Source: Mycolicibacterium tusciae JS617 (GTDB lineage: Bacteria; Actinomycetota; Actinomycetes; Mycobacteriales; Mycobacteriaceae). Taken from it: DNA of 64,000 nucleotides. Location: NCBI RefSeq assembly GCF_000243415.2, contig NZ_KI912270.1, forward strand, positions 3,038,001 to 3,102,000, written 5' to 3'. The translations under genes and the position numbers were made by a program. Shown one piece after another: positions 18,772 through 27,460 of this stretch (position 1 is its first letter; each line of letters starts with the position of its first letter). The notes beneath the pieces were generated by a model that was not told the DNA's origin, did no database searches, and saw only the letters and a list, made by a program, of their open reading frames with translations.

Positions 18772-19746
18772 TTATTCACGGAGAGTGCCAACATTGCGGC
18801 GGTACCACGCGACGGTGCGCTCAATACCCTCGCGCAAGTCGATCTTCGATGTCCAGCCTGTCTGCGCGAGCTTCGAGACATCAAGGAGTTTCTGCGGTGT
18901 GCCATCGGGCTTGGAAGTGTCCCAGTGGGTTTCGCCAGTGAAGCCGACGACATCTGCGACAGTCTCGGCGATCTCCCGGATCTTAATATCGCGACCACTG
19001 CCCACATTGACCTGATCCGGCCCGTCGTAGTGTTCCAGTAGGTGCAGACACGCGTCGGCCATATCATCAGCGTGGAGAAACTCACGTCGTGGTGACCCTG
19101 TGCCCCAGTTGACTACCGACGCTGCGCCCGACGCCACCGCTTCGTCGTATCGCCGGATGAGAGCTGGCAGCACGTGCGAGCCCGTCGGGGAGAAGTTGTC
19201 GTTGGGTCCGTAAAGGTTCGTGGGCATCGCCGAGATCCATCGCAGGCCGTACTGTCGGCGCACCGCCTGTACATGCAGGATTCCCGCGATCTTGGCGATC
19301 GCGTATGCATCATTGGTCGGCTCGAGGTGGCCGGTTAGCAGAGCCTCCTCGCTGATCGGCTGTTCGGCGAACTTGGGGTAGATGCAAGAGGAGCCAAGGA
19401 AAAGAAGTCGCTCCACTCCAGCCTCACAAGCCGCGTCGAGGACGTTGACCTGAATTCGCATGTTCTCGCTGAGGAAGTCCACCGGGTAGGTGTTGTTGGC
19501 TAGGATCCCGCCGACCTTGGCCGCAGCCAGCAGGACGTACCTCGGCCTGGCTTCGTCGAAAAAACCAAAGACGTCGTCGCGATCCCTCAAGTCGAGTTCT
19601 GCTGAAGTCTTGCCAATGATCTTGGTAAACCCAGCGGCTTGAAGTCTGCGCACGACCGCAGTGCCGGCCAGCCCCCGGTGCCCTGCAACGTAGAACGTCG
19701 CATCCCGATCAAGCGCACCCGGTGAAAACTGCACGCCACCGGTCAT
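18772..19746 (-). CDS. fcl: GDP-L-fucose synthase
   Basis: 324 residues from the ATG at 19746, which overlaps the gmd stop by 4 bp; the longer ORF upstream is ignored for that reason. It converts GDP-4-keto-6-deoxymannose to GDP-L-fucose (epimerase and reductase). Motifs are [10 protein letters not shown] (about 14), LLAAAKVGG (about 68), SSCIYP (about 109), the YAIAK catalytic pair (about 138) and PTNLYGP. Paired with gmd as in the M. tuberculosis gmdA-epiA pair. It supplies a deoxyhexose for this glycan. Confidence 0.92.
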   Translation of the reverse strand: MTGGVQFSPGALDRDATFYVAGHRGLAGTAVVRRLQAAGFTKIIGKTSAELDLRDRDDVFGFFDEARPRYVLLAAAKVGGILANNTYPVDFLSENMRIQVNVLDAACEAGVERLLFLGSSCIYPKFAEQPISEEALLTGHLEPTNDAYAIAKIAGILHVQAVRRQYGLRWISAMPTNLYGPNDNFSPTGSHVLPALIRRYDEAVASGAASVVNWGTGSPRREFLHADDMADACLHLLEHYDGPDQVNVGSGRDIKIREIAETVADVVGFTGETHWDTSKPDGTPQKLLDVSKLAQTGWTSKIDLREGIERTVAWYRRNVGTLRE

Positions 19747-20798
19747 TGCGCGGCTGCTCCGCGCACGGCCCGCGTTCCCCACGAGTCCAACCGCACCTGA
19801 TCGATCCACGGGCGACCGGCATGTTCGAGCGCCTCGACATCGGCGTCGACCATTAGGCGCGCCAGCGCGGGACCGTGGATTGTCGGTATCCAGTCAAATC
19901 TCTTGCGGGCTCGGGTCGCGTCCCCGATGAGCGAGTCGACCTCAGTGGGGCGGAGGTAGCGCTCATCGAATCGGACGTGATCCTCCCAGTTGAGGCCCAC
20001 ATGCTCGAACGCGATCCTAAGGAATTCCCGCACCGTAATCCCCTCGCCTGTCGCGAGGACGTAGTCGTCGGGCTCGTCAGCTTGCAGCATCCGCCACATG
20101 CCCTCGACATACTCGGGAGCGTATCCCCAGTCCCGGATAGCGTCGAGGTTGCCCATATACACGTAGTCCTGCTTGCCGGCCTTGATCGCGGCGACCGCAC
20201 GCGTGATCTTGCGGGTCACGAAAGTTTCACCGCGGCGGGGTGATTCATGGTTGAACAGGATCCCGTTGACGGCAAACAAGCCGTACGCCTCGCGATAGTT
20301 CTTGGTGATCCAGTAGCTGTATAGCTTCGCGACCGCGTACGGCGAGCGCGGGTAGAACGGTGTCTCCTCATTCTGCGGAGGAGCGGTCGCTCCATACAGC
20401 TCCGAGGAGGAGGCCTGATAGAAACGCGTTTTGATTCCCGACAGACGGACTGCTTCTAGCATGCGTATCGTCCCGGAACCAGTCGTATCGGCAGTGTGCT
20501 CTGGCTCTTCGAACGACACCCGCACGTGCGACTGCGCGGCGAGGTTGTACACCTCATCTGGGTCGATATCGGCGAGCAGTGTCACCAATCGCGTGCCGTC
20601 GCTGAGATCTCCGTAGTGCAGGAACAATTTGGCGTCCGGCGAATGCGGATCGACATACAGATGGTCGATTCTCGACGTGTTGAACGTCGATGCGCGTCGG
20701 ATCAGCCCGTGCACCTCGTAACCTTTGCCAAGCAAGAGCTCCGCCATGTATGAGCCGTCTTGCCCGGTAATGCCAGTGATCAGTGCGCGCTTCGTCAT
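19743..20798 (-). CDS. gmd: GDP-mannose 4,6-dehydratase
   Basis: 351 residues from the ATG at 20798, where the family's usual N-terminus ([17 protein letters not shown]) starts. Upstream codons to 21041 belong to a decayed SMP-30 copy. NADP-binding [29 protein letters not shown], the YAVAK pair near residue 157 and [15 protein letters not shown] are all diagnostic. It dehydrates GDP-mannose to GDP-4-keto-6-deoxymannose for the overlapping fucose synthase gene. Confidence 0.95.
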   Translation of the reverse strand: MTKRALITGITGQDGSYMAELLLGKGYEVHGLIRRASTFNTSRIDHLYVDPHSPDAKLFLHYGDLSDGTRLVTLLADIDPDEVYNLAAQSHVRVSFEEPEHTADTTGSGTIRMLEAVRLSGIKTRFYQASSSELYGATAPPQNEETPFYPRSPYAVAKLYSYWITKNYREAYGLFAVNGILFNHESPRRGETFVTRKITRAVAAIKAGKQDYVYMGNLDAIRDWGYAPEYVEGMWRMLQADEPDDYVLATGEGITVREFLRIAFEHVGLNWEDHVRFDERYLRPTEVDSLIGDATRARKRFDWIPTIHGPALARLMVDADVEALEHAGRPWIDQVRLDSWGTRAVRGAAAQ

Positions 20799-20929
20799 TG
20801 GTGCCTTGTCCGTGTTTGGGGTGGCAGCGCCACCGGCAGTTGACCAGCAGCGTACTGGCCGATCGCCAAGGCTTCTGCATATCGGCACCAGCCTTACATG
20901 CTCCTGCGGCGTGAACTTCGATACAGCCG

Positions 20930-21275
20930 CCCCGTTTCCCCCGCAACGCAACCTAGAGCCCGTCGTCTTCGTCGAAGGCCAATCCTCACGATATCCCGGT
21001 GTTTTGTCGACGTGGATATGGGCCCGACCACGCGCGGTCACGGGATTGACGTCGAATACATCGACGCGCCGTGTCGGAGCACCTATGTAATGGACGTTGG
21101 TTCGTCCGTCGACGTTGCCCGCTTCGAGTGCGTCACTGGCGAAAGCAGTCGGTGACCTTTCTGTCGGGTGTCATGCGATGGGCCGCTCCCCCGCCAGGTC
21201 GCTCATCGTGTGTCATGGTGCCGATGATGAAGCCGCCCAAAGGATCACCACCCCCGTCGTTGCTGCGCAAACACT
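20930..21275 (-). pseudogene. decayed SMP-30/gluconolactonase copy
   Basis: Nucleotide stretches match the intact SMP-30 gene in the same order and orientation. The region around 20950-20995 resembles 12068-12115 (the DEDDGLW/YPDG part). 21040-21070 resembles the VDVFDV part. 21200-21270 resembles 12327-12400 (the GGFVIGTMAYDE part). No open frame spans it and parts are deleted. It lies between gmd and the WecG-like gene. Confidence 0.7.
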
Positions 21276-21317
21276 GTGAACACCCGACTCGACATCTTGT
21301 GCGTCATCAGGTGAGCG

Positions 21318-22109
21318 TTAGGTATCGCGCGGCGCCGTCTTGCCTAAGCGCTCCTTCACGAGCTGGCTCAACACAATTCGAATGAACTTCGCATTCCCGA
21401 ACAGGTATCGACGCCACAGTCGTCGTGGCTCCTGGGCGAGCCTAAACAGCCATGCAAGGCCAGCGTTTTGAATCCACAGTGGAACGTCGCGTAGGTTCCC
21501 CGCAGTAAAGTCGAATGCAGCTCCGACGCAGGCAAAAATCCCTGGATACCGCGAAGCTAGGTACGCCGCCGCCTTGTCTTGTTTGGGTGTGCCCAACCCC
21601 ACCCAGATGATGTGGGGTCTGCCCAACTCGATTTTTGACAGCTCGTAATCAAAGTCGTCGGATGTTAGATCCTTGAAGGGCGGCGAGGACACCCCAACGA
21701 TGTCGACGCCGGGAAAGCGGGTACGTACATTTGATTGCAGCTTTTCAAGCGTCTCCGGCGTGCCACCGAGGAAATAGTGCTTCACACGTCGAGCGACGCC
21801 CTTGTCGAGTGTTCTTTCGAAAAATGTGGGCCCGTAGACCCGAGACGGCTGCGTGGTTCCGTCGCCACCGCTAAGCCAATTCATAGCCCACACGACGGGT
21901 TTCCCGTCGGGATAGTTGCGTCCGTTCCGAAACACCTCACGCAGTTCGTCGTCATCGTCAGCAAGCGCGATCGACCAGGCATTGGCGAGATGCACATGGT
22001 CGCTACGCTTCGAAAGGGCGTCCTCGATGGTGCGATTAACGGCTCGGGCGAGCGTGGTGACTTGAAAGTCGAGAGCGCCGACGCGGCAGCAGTCTAGCGG
22101 GGTGTTCAT
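21318..22109 (-). CDS. WecG/TagA/CpsF-family glycosyltransferase
   Basis: About 263 residues from the ATG at 22109 (GGAGAG lies upstream); an in-frame ATG at 22166 would add 19. Family GT26 features: NAWSIALADDD, GKPVVWAMNWLSG, HYFLGGTPETLEKL, VSSPPFKDL, IIWVGLGTPKQDKAAAYL and VGAAFDFTAGNLRDVP, with a basic C-terminal end that usually contacts membrane. It typically adds the second sugar (often ManNAc or Glc type) to a polyprenyl-linked primer, so it probably follows the WbaP-like enzyme at 45526-46995. Confidence 0.92.
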   Translation of the reverse strand: MNTPLDCCRVGALDFQVTTLARAVNRTIEDALSKRSDHVHLANAWSIALADDDDELREVFRNGRNYPDGKPVVWAMNWLSGGDGTTQPSRVYGPTFFERTLDKGVARRVKHYFLGGTPETLEKLQSNVRTRFPGVDIVGVSSPPFKDLTSDDFDYELSKIELGRPHIIWVGLGTPKQDKAAAYLASRYPGIFACVGAAFDFTAGNLRDVPLWIQNAGLAWLFRLAQEPRRLWRRYLFGNAKFIRIVLSQLVKERLGKTAPRDT

Positions 22110-22672
22110 CACTGACACGCGCTCTCCTGAAGTGACCTCTGGTACTGCCACAAGACCCAACGTCAAGCTCGAGACAGTTTATCTTGTTGTCCTCGAACGT
22201 TACACACACACAACGGCATTGGGATGACAATTTTCGGCGGAAACCTACACGGAGCGAGAGATCGGTCTTAGGAGTCCACTCTTCAACGTCTCGCTCACGA
22301 ATGTACGTGTCGAACCGTACCGTTTGGACAGTCGAGTTTGGCGCGTGAGAGAAGTGTTATAGGGGCGAGGCGCCGATGCCCGTAGAGACACAATCGAATA
22401 GCGGACCTCTTCGCCGTCCAGCGCGGCGACGGCGTGAGAATCCGTCACCACGCCTCATCACAGCCAGATGACAGGATCGCTCGATTGTCTAGGTCGGACT
22501 CAAAAGCATGCACCATCCAGGCGCGCTTCAATGACGCGAAAGCCGATCCGTACCCCGTCTGGAGTCCAGACATGTCGTCCGCCAGCTGTGGCAGTCCCAT
22601 CTCCCATGAAGACGGTCTACGCTGCTAGCCAGCCTCGGCCTGTCAAAAAGGTGAGATCCGGTCGACTTACGG
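22110..22672. other. divergent intergenic region
   Basis: About 560 bp between the minus-strand WecG-like gene and the plus-strand phosphatase. No gene supported; it should hold the two divergent promoters. AT-richer stretches lie around 22180-22240. Confidence 0.45.
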
Positions 22673-23263
22673 ATGCTGGCGGTAGAGAATTGTCCCACGC
22701 CGTTTGGGCCTCATTGGGTTCAGCATCGGAACGAGGAGATTGCTCTGCACGTACTTTTCGTATGCACGGGGAACATCTGTCGGTCCCCTACGGCGGAACG
22801 ACTTGCTGTCGCGCAGGCAGTTCGGTCCAAGGTTTCAGGCTTCAGCGCGTCCAGCGCTGGAACCCGCGCCGTGATCGCTCATCCGATCCAACGTGAAGCG
22901 GCACTCGTCCTCGAGGACCTGGGTGGTGACGCATCCGACTTCGCCGCCCGACAGCTCACGTCCAGAATCGCGGCAGCGGCCGATCTCGTTCTCACGATGA
23001 CGAGAGCCCATCGCGACACTGTCCTGGAACTTGCTCCTCACCAACTGCGAAAAACCTTCACACTTACGGAAGCCGCTCGGCTCGCGTCGGACTGCAACGC
23101 ACGGAGCGTAGCGGAGCTCGCATTGCTCCGTCCCCGGTTGGCCGGGCAAGGGATACCGGACATTGCCGACCCGATCGGTCAGAGCGCGCAGGTCTTTATG
23201 ACGATCGGCTCACAGATCGCCGACCTCCTGCCGCCGATCTTGGACTTATGTCGACCCCATTGA
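22673..23263 (+). CDS. low-molecular-weight protein tyrosine phosphatase
   Basis: Catalytic P-loop CTGNICRS lies right after the predicted first strand (HVLFV), and the general acid Asp is in DIADPIG near the C-terminus, as in Wzb/Etp and PtpA-type LMW-PTPs. In exopolysaccharide loci such phosphatases usually counter a tyrosine kinase that controls chain length; no kinase is visible here. Start uncertain: the only ATG (22673) gives 196 residues, but GAGGAG at 22733-22738 sits just before the domain and could serve a non-ATG start near 22739-22748 (about 171 residues). The stop is immediately followed by the IS21 element. Confidence 0.88.
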   Translation: MLAVENCPTPFGPHWVQHRNEEIALHVLFVCTGNICRSPTAERLAVAQAVRSKVSGFSASSAGTRAVIAHPIQREAALVLEDLGGDASDFAARQLTSRIAAAADLVLTMTRAHRDTVLELAPHQLRKTFTLTEAARLASDCNARSVAELALLRPRLAGQGIPDIADPIGQSAQVFMTIGSQIADLLPPILDLCRPH

Positions 23264-23329
23264 CCGATGTTGACGACGGTCGAAATCTAGGCCAGAAGCG
23301 ACGGTGAAAAGTAGGCCACGTGGTCGTGG

Positions 23330-23778
23330 TTATTGTGCCGTGTTGTCGGCTCTGGCGGAGGGCAAGGTGTCGATTCCGGTGTCCTTGAGCCGATAGCTGG
23401 AGCCTTTGAGGGTCAAGACGTCGGCGTGGTGCACGATGCGGTCGATCATCGCGGCGGCCACCACTTGGTCTCCGAACACGTCGCCCCAGCGGGCGAAGGG
23501 CAGGTTCGAGGTCAGGATCAGTGAGGCGTGTTCGTAGCGGCTGGAGACCAGTTGGAAGAACAGGTTCGCGGCGTCCTGCTCGAAGGGGATGTAGCCGACC
23601 TCGTCGACGACGAGCAATCCGATGCGACGCAGCTTGACCAGCTCGGCGGGGAGTCGGCCGGCGTTGTGCGCGGCCTTGAGCCGGGCGACCCAGTCCACAG
23701 CGGTCGCGAACGCGATGCGATGCCCGGTCTGGGCAGCCTTGACTGCCAATCCGATGGCGAGGTGGGTCTTGCCAGTTC
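23330..23778 (-). pseudogene. istB: IstB ATPase, 3' part
   Basis: Encodes the part of the IS21 helper ATPase after the Walker A loop: (GT)GKTHLAIGLAVKAAQ, Walker B LLVVDEVGYIPF, and SSRYEHASLILTSNL with a C-terminal ARADNTAQ. The 5' part is 19.5 kb away at 43308-43647. Joining 43647-43308 to 23778-23330 gives 789 nt, a 262-residue ORF with an intact GPPGTGKT, so a functional gene was split by transposon B. Confidence 0.93.
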
Positions 23779-23784
23779 CGCCCG
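23779..23784. other. left 6-bp core of element B
   Basis: CGCCCG, between istB homology (GCCAGTTC) and the terminus TTATCGAGGGT. The core at the other end (43308-43313) is CGGGCG, its reverse complement, so for this element the inverted repeat could also be read as including the core. Confidence 0.75.
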
Positions 23785-23825
23785 TTATCGAGGGTTCGCG
23801 CCAAAAGTTGGCGTGTTTGCCCTGT

Positions 23826-24269
23826 TCAGGACGTTGTTGCGATTGATGCGACGTTGGCCGAGGGGTGGATGCCGCGGCGGGCCAGTTCGCGCCGAAGGTC
23901 GAGGTTCTCGCCGTGTGCTCGCTGGAGGGCATCGCGGAGTGCCTGCAGTTGCCGTTGGTGCTGTTTTTTGAGCTCGGCGATCTGTCGAGTCAGCGTAATG
24001 ACGAGGGTGGTGTCGGTGTCAGCAGGCTTATCGGCGGTGGCTTTGCGACGGATGCCGCGCAGATGCTCGATCCGCTTGCGTAGTTCGGGATGGTTGTAGA
24101 GGAAGGCGTGGGAGACGCCTGCTTCGCGTTGCACGGCCTGGAACGTGATCGGTTCGCCGCGTTTGACCAGTCGGCGGATGGCTTGTTCGGCGTCTCGGGT
24201 TTTGTTTTGGGACTTGACTTTCGCTGCTTCGGTGAGGGCGGTGATTCGGCGTTCTCGGGAGTCGGTCAT
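23826..24269 (-). CDS. TnpC-like DUF6262 protein of element B
   Basis: 147 residues starting at an ATG that overlaps the tnpB stop (ATGA). The N-terminal half resembles a helix-turn-helix (ITFQAVQREAGVSHAFLYNH, about 41-60). The C-terminal half is a long charged coiled coil (TRQIAELKKQHQRQLQALRD..., about 93-132). The layout matches the small third protein of Tn554-type transposons, TnpC, thought to guide orientation or efficiency of recombination. Homologous partners occur in elements C (40659-41207) and D (39382-39849). Confidence 0.82.
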   Translation of the reverse strand: MTDSRERRITALTEAAKVKSQNKTRDAEQAIRRLVKRGEPITFQAVQREAGVSHAFLYNHPELRKRIEHLRGIRRKATADKPADTDTTLVITLTRQIAELKKQHQRQLQALRDALQRAHGENLDLRRELARRGIHPSANVASIATTS

Positions 24270-26437
24270 GGGGTGCTCCTGCGGTGACGGGTGAGATCGA
24301 GAGGCACGGGGACGGGTCCAGCGCTGGGTCGATGACACTCGGTTGTCGCGCCGTGGGTTGCGGAATCCGGTGCATGGTTGAGGACGTCGAGAAGCTTGGT
24401 CAGGGCGTGATGTTCGGCGCGACGCCGGATGAGCCATACGTTGTCCTCGGGCATGGGACGGCCATGTCTGTGCTCGAATTCTGTTGTGGCCCGGTCGATC
24501 AGGTCGCTTGTTTCGCGGAGCTGACGTTGCAGCACGTCTCGGTGGGTGTGGTCGGTGACGAACACCGAGCAGGTTAGACAGGCGTTGCCTTTGTCGCAGG
24601 ACTGCAGCGGGGGCAGCATGCACCACCCGTTGGGCAGGAACCGGTCTGCGCGGCGGAACAGATGCAGGCTGTCGTGGTCGTCGCTGGAGAGTTGGATGCG
24701 GGTGCCGTCGGATCGGAGCTTGGCGGTGGCCAGGAAGGCCTGCTCGGCGTGTTCGTCGCGGGCGGCGATGTAGTGCATCGTCATCGTGGGGGTGGCGTGA
24801 CCGGCGTAGCGCTGCAGGACATGGACCGGCAGTCCGAGTTCGGCCAACCTGGTCAGTCGGGTGTGACGGAAGCGGTGGGTATGGCTCAACTGGATGAGGT
24901 GGCCCTTGGCGTCGGTGATTTGCACGAGGTCGCTGAGGGTGCGTAGCACCCAGTTGTAGGTGCCTGATGGGTAGGGTTTGTCGCCGCGGCGGTTGCCCAT
25001 TCGCCGCGCGAATAGGAAGCGTCTGCTGCCGTCGGGATGCTGATCCTGTATCCAACGGTGTTGTTCGGCAATGACTTCAGTGACCTCGCGATCAACGAGG
25101 ATGGTGTCCGGTGCGACGTCGATCTTGCTTTGTGCGTAGCGGAACCTGGCCAGCGTTGGGTCGTGGTCTCCGGCTGCGGCGGTGCTCGGCGCGGAAGAAA
25201 GGCAGTCGAAATCGCAGGTGCGGATCTCGCTGGCCCGGCGCCCGGTGAGGATCTGCAGCAGGATCATCCGCATTGCTTGCGGGTCGTCGAGCCCATTGGC
25301 GGTAATGGTCGTGCCGTTGCCTTGGGTGATGGTCATCTGCTCGGTGCGGGGCAATCCGATCAACGGCAGCGCCGCGGTGATCTGGGCGAGTGCGTGGTCG
25401 TCGATGTAGTTCGCGTCGTTGAATCCGCGCTGATGCGGTATTCGGGTGACCCGGCCGAACCAGCTGGAGGCGTGAGCTGCAGTGACTCGCTGCCACGGTT
25501 CGGCGCCGAGATTGGAGCGAGCTTCACCGGAATTGGCGGCGATGAAGTCCAGTAAGCCGGCGACGGCTCGCAGGTCGTCATTGACGCCCCGGATCGGTAC
25601 CGATTTTCCGAGGTGGCGGGTGTCTGATTCGCGGGTGGCGCGGTTGGCGGCCACCGCGGTCCACCGCGCGAACGCAGTTGCCTGCTCGACTGCGGTCGTG
25701 GGGTCGCCAAGGATGTCGGTCGGGTCGTCGAAGCTGGTTGTCAGCCAGTTGTCGAAGCGGCGGAAGCCGTGCATCCGTTCTTGGCTCACCGTCGTCCAGC
25801 GCAGCGCCCCGGATTCGAGCGCCGTGCCCAGATGCCACTTCACCGCGGCCCGCAGCCAGGGCAACTGAATCTGGCCAGGTGAGCAACCGTAGTTAGCGAC
25901 CGGTTCGCGGTCGGTGAGCGGGATCCGCGGATCGCAGCGTGGGTGCCAGAAGTCCAGCTGCCACCATGGGCCGTTGTGACAGGCGGCGATCAGGGCGTGT
26001 CGTGCGAAGCCGAACAGGCCGTGAACTCGGGCGCGGCCTTTGGGCGAGGGCAGTCGCTTGCCTCTGCTGAGATAGAACCAGCTCTGCAACGCCGCGGCGG
26101 CCTGGTAATCCATCTCCCGGACCGACGGGGCGAAGGAACGGCCGTCGGCGAGCGCCCGCCGAATGATGTTGGCCAACTGCGCCATTGCGAGCACTGACAC
26201 GCGGGTGCCGTCGCCGGCCTGCCAGTGCGCCATCCACGCCAGCTCAGCGGCGAAGGGCTCGGGCAATCCGCTCAGATCTAACTGAGGCCAGTCATTCTCG
26301 GTAACTGATGCCCAGTTCTCGATGCCTGGCCCCAGCACAGGGCCACGCCACGGCGACGGCAGATCGTCCCAGAGTCGCCAGATCGGATCGAGGTGTTGGA
26401 CTCCTCGCAGGTGCAGGTGCCCATGCTCGTCGATCAT
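24266..26437 (-). CDS. TnpB-like tyrosine recombinase of element B
   Basis: 723 residues. The C-terminal catalytic domain has Arg-I in ILTGRRASEIRTCDF (about 402), HRFRHTRLTRLAELG (about 545, H-x-x-R-H box), GHATPTMTMHYIAA (about 572, with Tyr nucleophile), then a cysteine cluster (CMLPPLQSCDKGNACLTC, about 632-649) typical of large Tn554 TnpB-like proteins. Its ATG overlaps a TGA of an upstream frame that stays open for at least 60 codons, so an upstream coupled gene or a frame-shifted N-terminus was probably present. It ends in the tnpC overlap. Confidence 0.88.
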   Translation of the reverse strand: MIDEHGHLHLRGVQHLDPIWRLWDDLPSPWRGPVLGPGIENWASVTENDWPQLDLSGLPEPFAAELAWMAHWQAGDGTRVSVLAMAQLANIIRRALADGRSFAPSVREMDYQAAAALQSWFYLSRGKRLPSPKGRARVHGLFGFARHALIAACHNGPWWQLDFWHPRCDPRIPLTDREPVANYGCSPGQIQLPWLRAAVKWHLGTALESGALRWTTVSQERMHGFRRFDNWLTTSFDDPTDILGDPTTAVEQATAFARWTAVAANRATRESDTRHLGKSVPIRGVNDDLRAVAGLLDFIAANSGEARSNLGAEPWQRVTAAHASSWFGRVTRIPHQRGFNDANYIDDHALAQITAALPLIGLPRTEQMTITQGNGTTITANGLDDPQAMRMILLQILTGRRASEIRTCDFDCLSSAPSTAAAGDHDPTLARFRYAQSKIDVAPDTILVDREVTEVIAEQHRWIQDQHPDGSRRFLFARRMGNRRGDKPYPSGTYNWVLRTLSDLVQITDAKGHLIQLSHTHRFRHTRLTRLAELGLPVHVLQRYAGHATPTMTMHYIAARDEHAEQAFLATAKLRSDGTRIQLSSDDHDSLHLFRRADRFLPNGWCMLPPLQSCDKGNACLTCSVFVTDHTHRDVLQRQLRETSDLIDRATTEFEHRHGRPMPEDNVWLIRRRAEHHALTKLLDVLNHAPDSATHGATTECHRPSAGPVPVPLDLTRHRRSTP

Positions 26438-26627
26438 TCGGCCACCCGCCAGCTGCTGGCATAGGAAGCCCAGTTGGCTGCCGCCCGCAGTGCTTCGTCG
26501 TCACGAACCCAAAATGGTGACGTCGGATATTGAAACTGTCCGAATGCGTCGGGACCCCAGCACGCCCCGCGGCAAGCTGAGGTCCATCGCCTCGCTGTAC
26601 CTGTCGACGTGTAAGCATGTCGGTCAT
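26434..26627 (-). pseudogene. possible 3' tail of a truncated recombinase gene
   Basis: The frame ending at the TGA at 26434-26436 reads ...PDAFGQFQYPTSPFWVRDDE and on to a stop that overlaps the tnpB ATG by 4 bp, the same coupling seen between all other genes of these elements. There is no stop upstream in this frame to at least 26627, but also no convincing start. It may be the end of a lost gene cut off when cassette X arrived, or a frame-shifted N-terminus of tnpB. Confidence 0.35.
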
Positions 26628-27270
26628 GGGCCTATCGCCCTCACACGAGTTCATCGCGCGCCGCTATGACCGCCTGGCATGGGCATATCGGCTGATCGAG
26701 TTGCTGTTCTGGCTGCCACCGAGGTTCCGCCGTCGGGCGGTCGACCGCCTCGAGTTGAGACCCGGAGACCGGGTGCTGGAGATCGGATGCGGAAGCGGGC
26801 GAAACCTCGGACTGCTGCGAAGTGCGGTCGGCCCCACCGGCCTGGTCGAGGGCATCGACATCTCGCCGGGCATGCTCGCGCGCGCCACCCGCCTGATCAC
26901 CCGCCGCGGCTGGGCGAATGTGAGCGTGGTCGCGAAGGACGCCGCGAAAGTGGAGAGCGCCGAGTGCTTCGAAGCGGTTCTGTTCAGCCTGTCGTACTCG
27001 GTGATCCCGAACCGTGACCTAGTGCTGGCGCGCGCGTGGGGTTCGCTGGTCAAAGGGGGACGCCTGGTGATCATGGACGCCTGCCTTCCCGAGGGTAGAC
27101 GTGGTCGCTGGCTCCGCCCGCTCGCCGTGTCGATGAGCAGGGCGACGGTGCTCGGCGACCCGGAGATTCGAGCCTGGGAAGAGCTTGCAGGCCTGAGCCG
27201 ACCAGTGAACACCGAGCGGAACCGGCTGGGCAACTACGTGATCACGAGCATCCGGAAACCGCTTGCGTGA
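26617..27270 (+). CDS. class I SAM methyltransferase (cargo gene)
   Basis: 217 residues; the alternative start at 26629 (MGLSPSHEFIARRYDRL) would be 4 residues shorter. UbiE/Coq5-like SAM site VLEIGCGSGRNLGLL (about 49-63), GIDISPGMLARA (about 75-86), and a late LVKGGRLVIMD strand. The only gene in element B that is neither a recombinase nor a regulator, and the only one on the plus strand outside element C, so it is probable cargo. Substrate unknown; such enzymes methylate lipids, quinones or small molecules. Confidence 0.8.
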   Translation: MSVMGLSPSHEFIARRYDRLAWAYRLIELLFWLPPRFRRRAVDRLELRPGDRVLEIGCGSGRNLGLLRSAVGPTGLVEGIDISPGMLARATRLITRRGWANVSVVAKDAAKVESAECFEAVLFSLSYSVIPNRDLVLARAWGSLVKGGRLVIMDACLPEGRRGRWLRPLAVSMSRATVLGDPEIRAWEELAGLSRPVNTERNRLGNYVITSIRKPLA

Positions 27271-27460
27271 AAACGTTTCACCACGTCGAGGCCGGCCAGC
27301 CCCGCACCGGCGGCAGGGCGTTCAGGTAACAAGTGGGACGGCTCTCGGAGGGGACCTGCGAAGGTTACTGAGATGTCAAGGCGGCTGGGAGGGATCGGGC
27401 TTTGCAACCCACCCAGTGCGAGCGCCCACTTATGGAGCCAATTCACACCGTCACCCCGGG

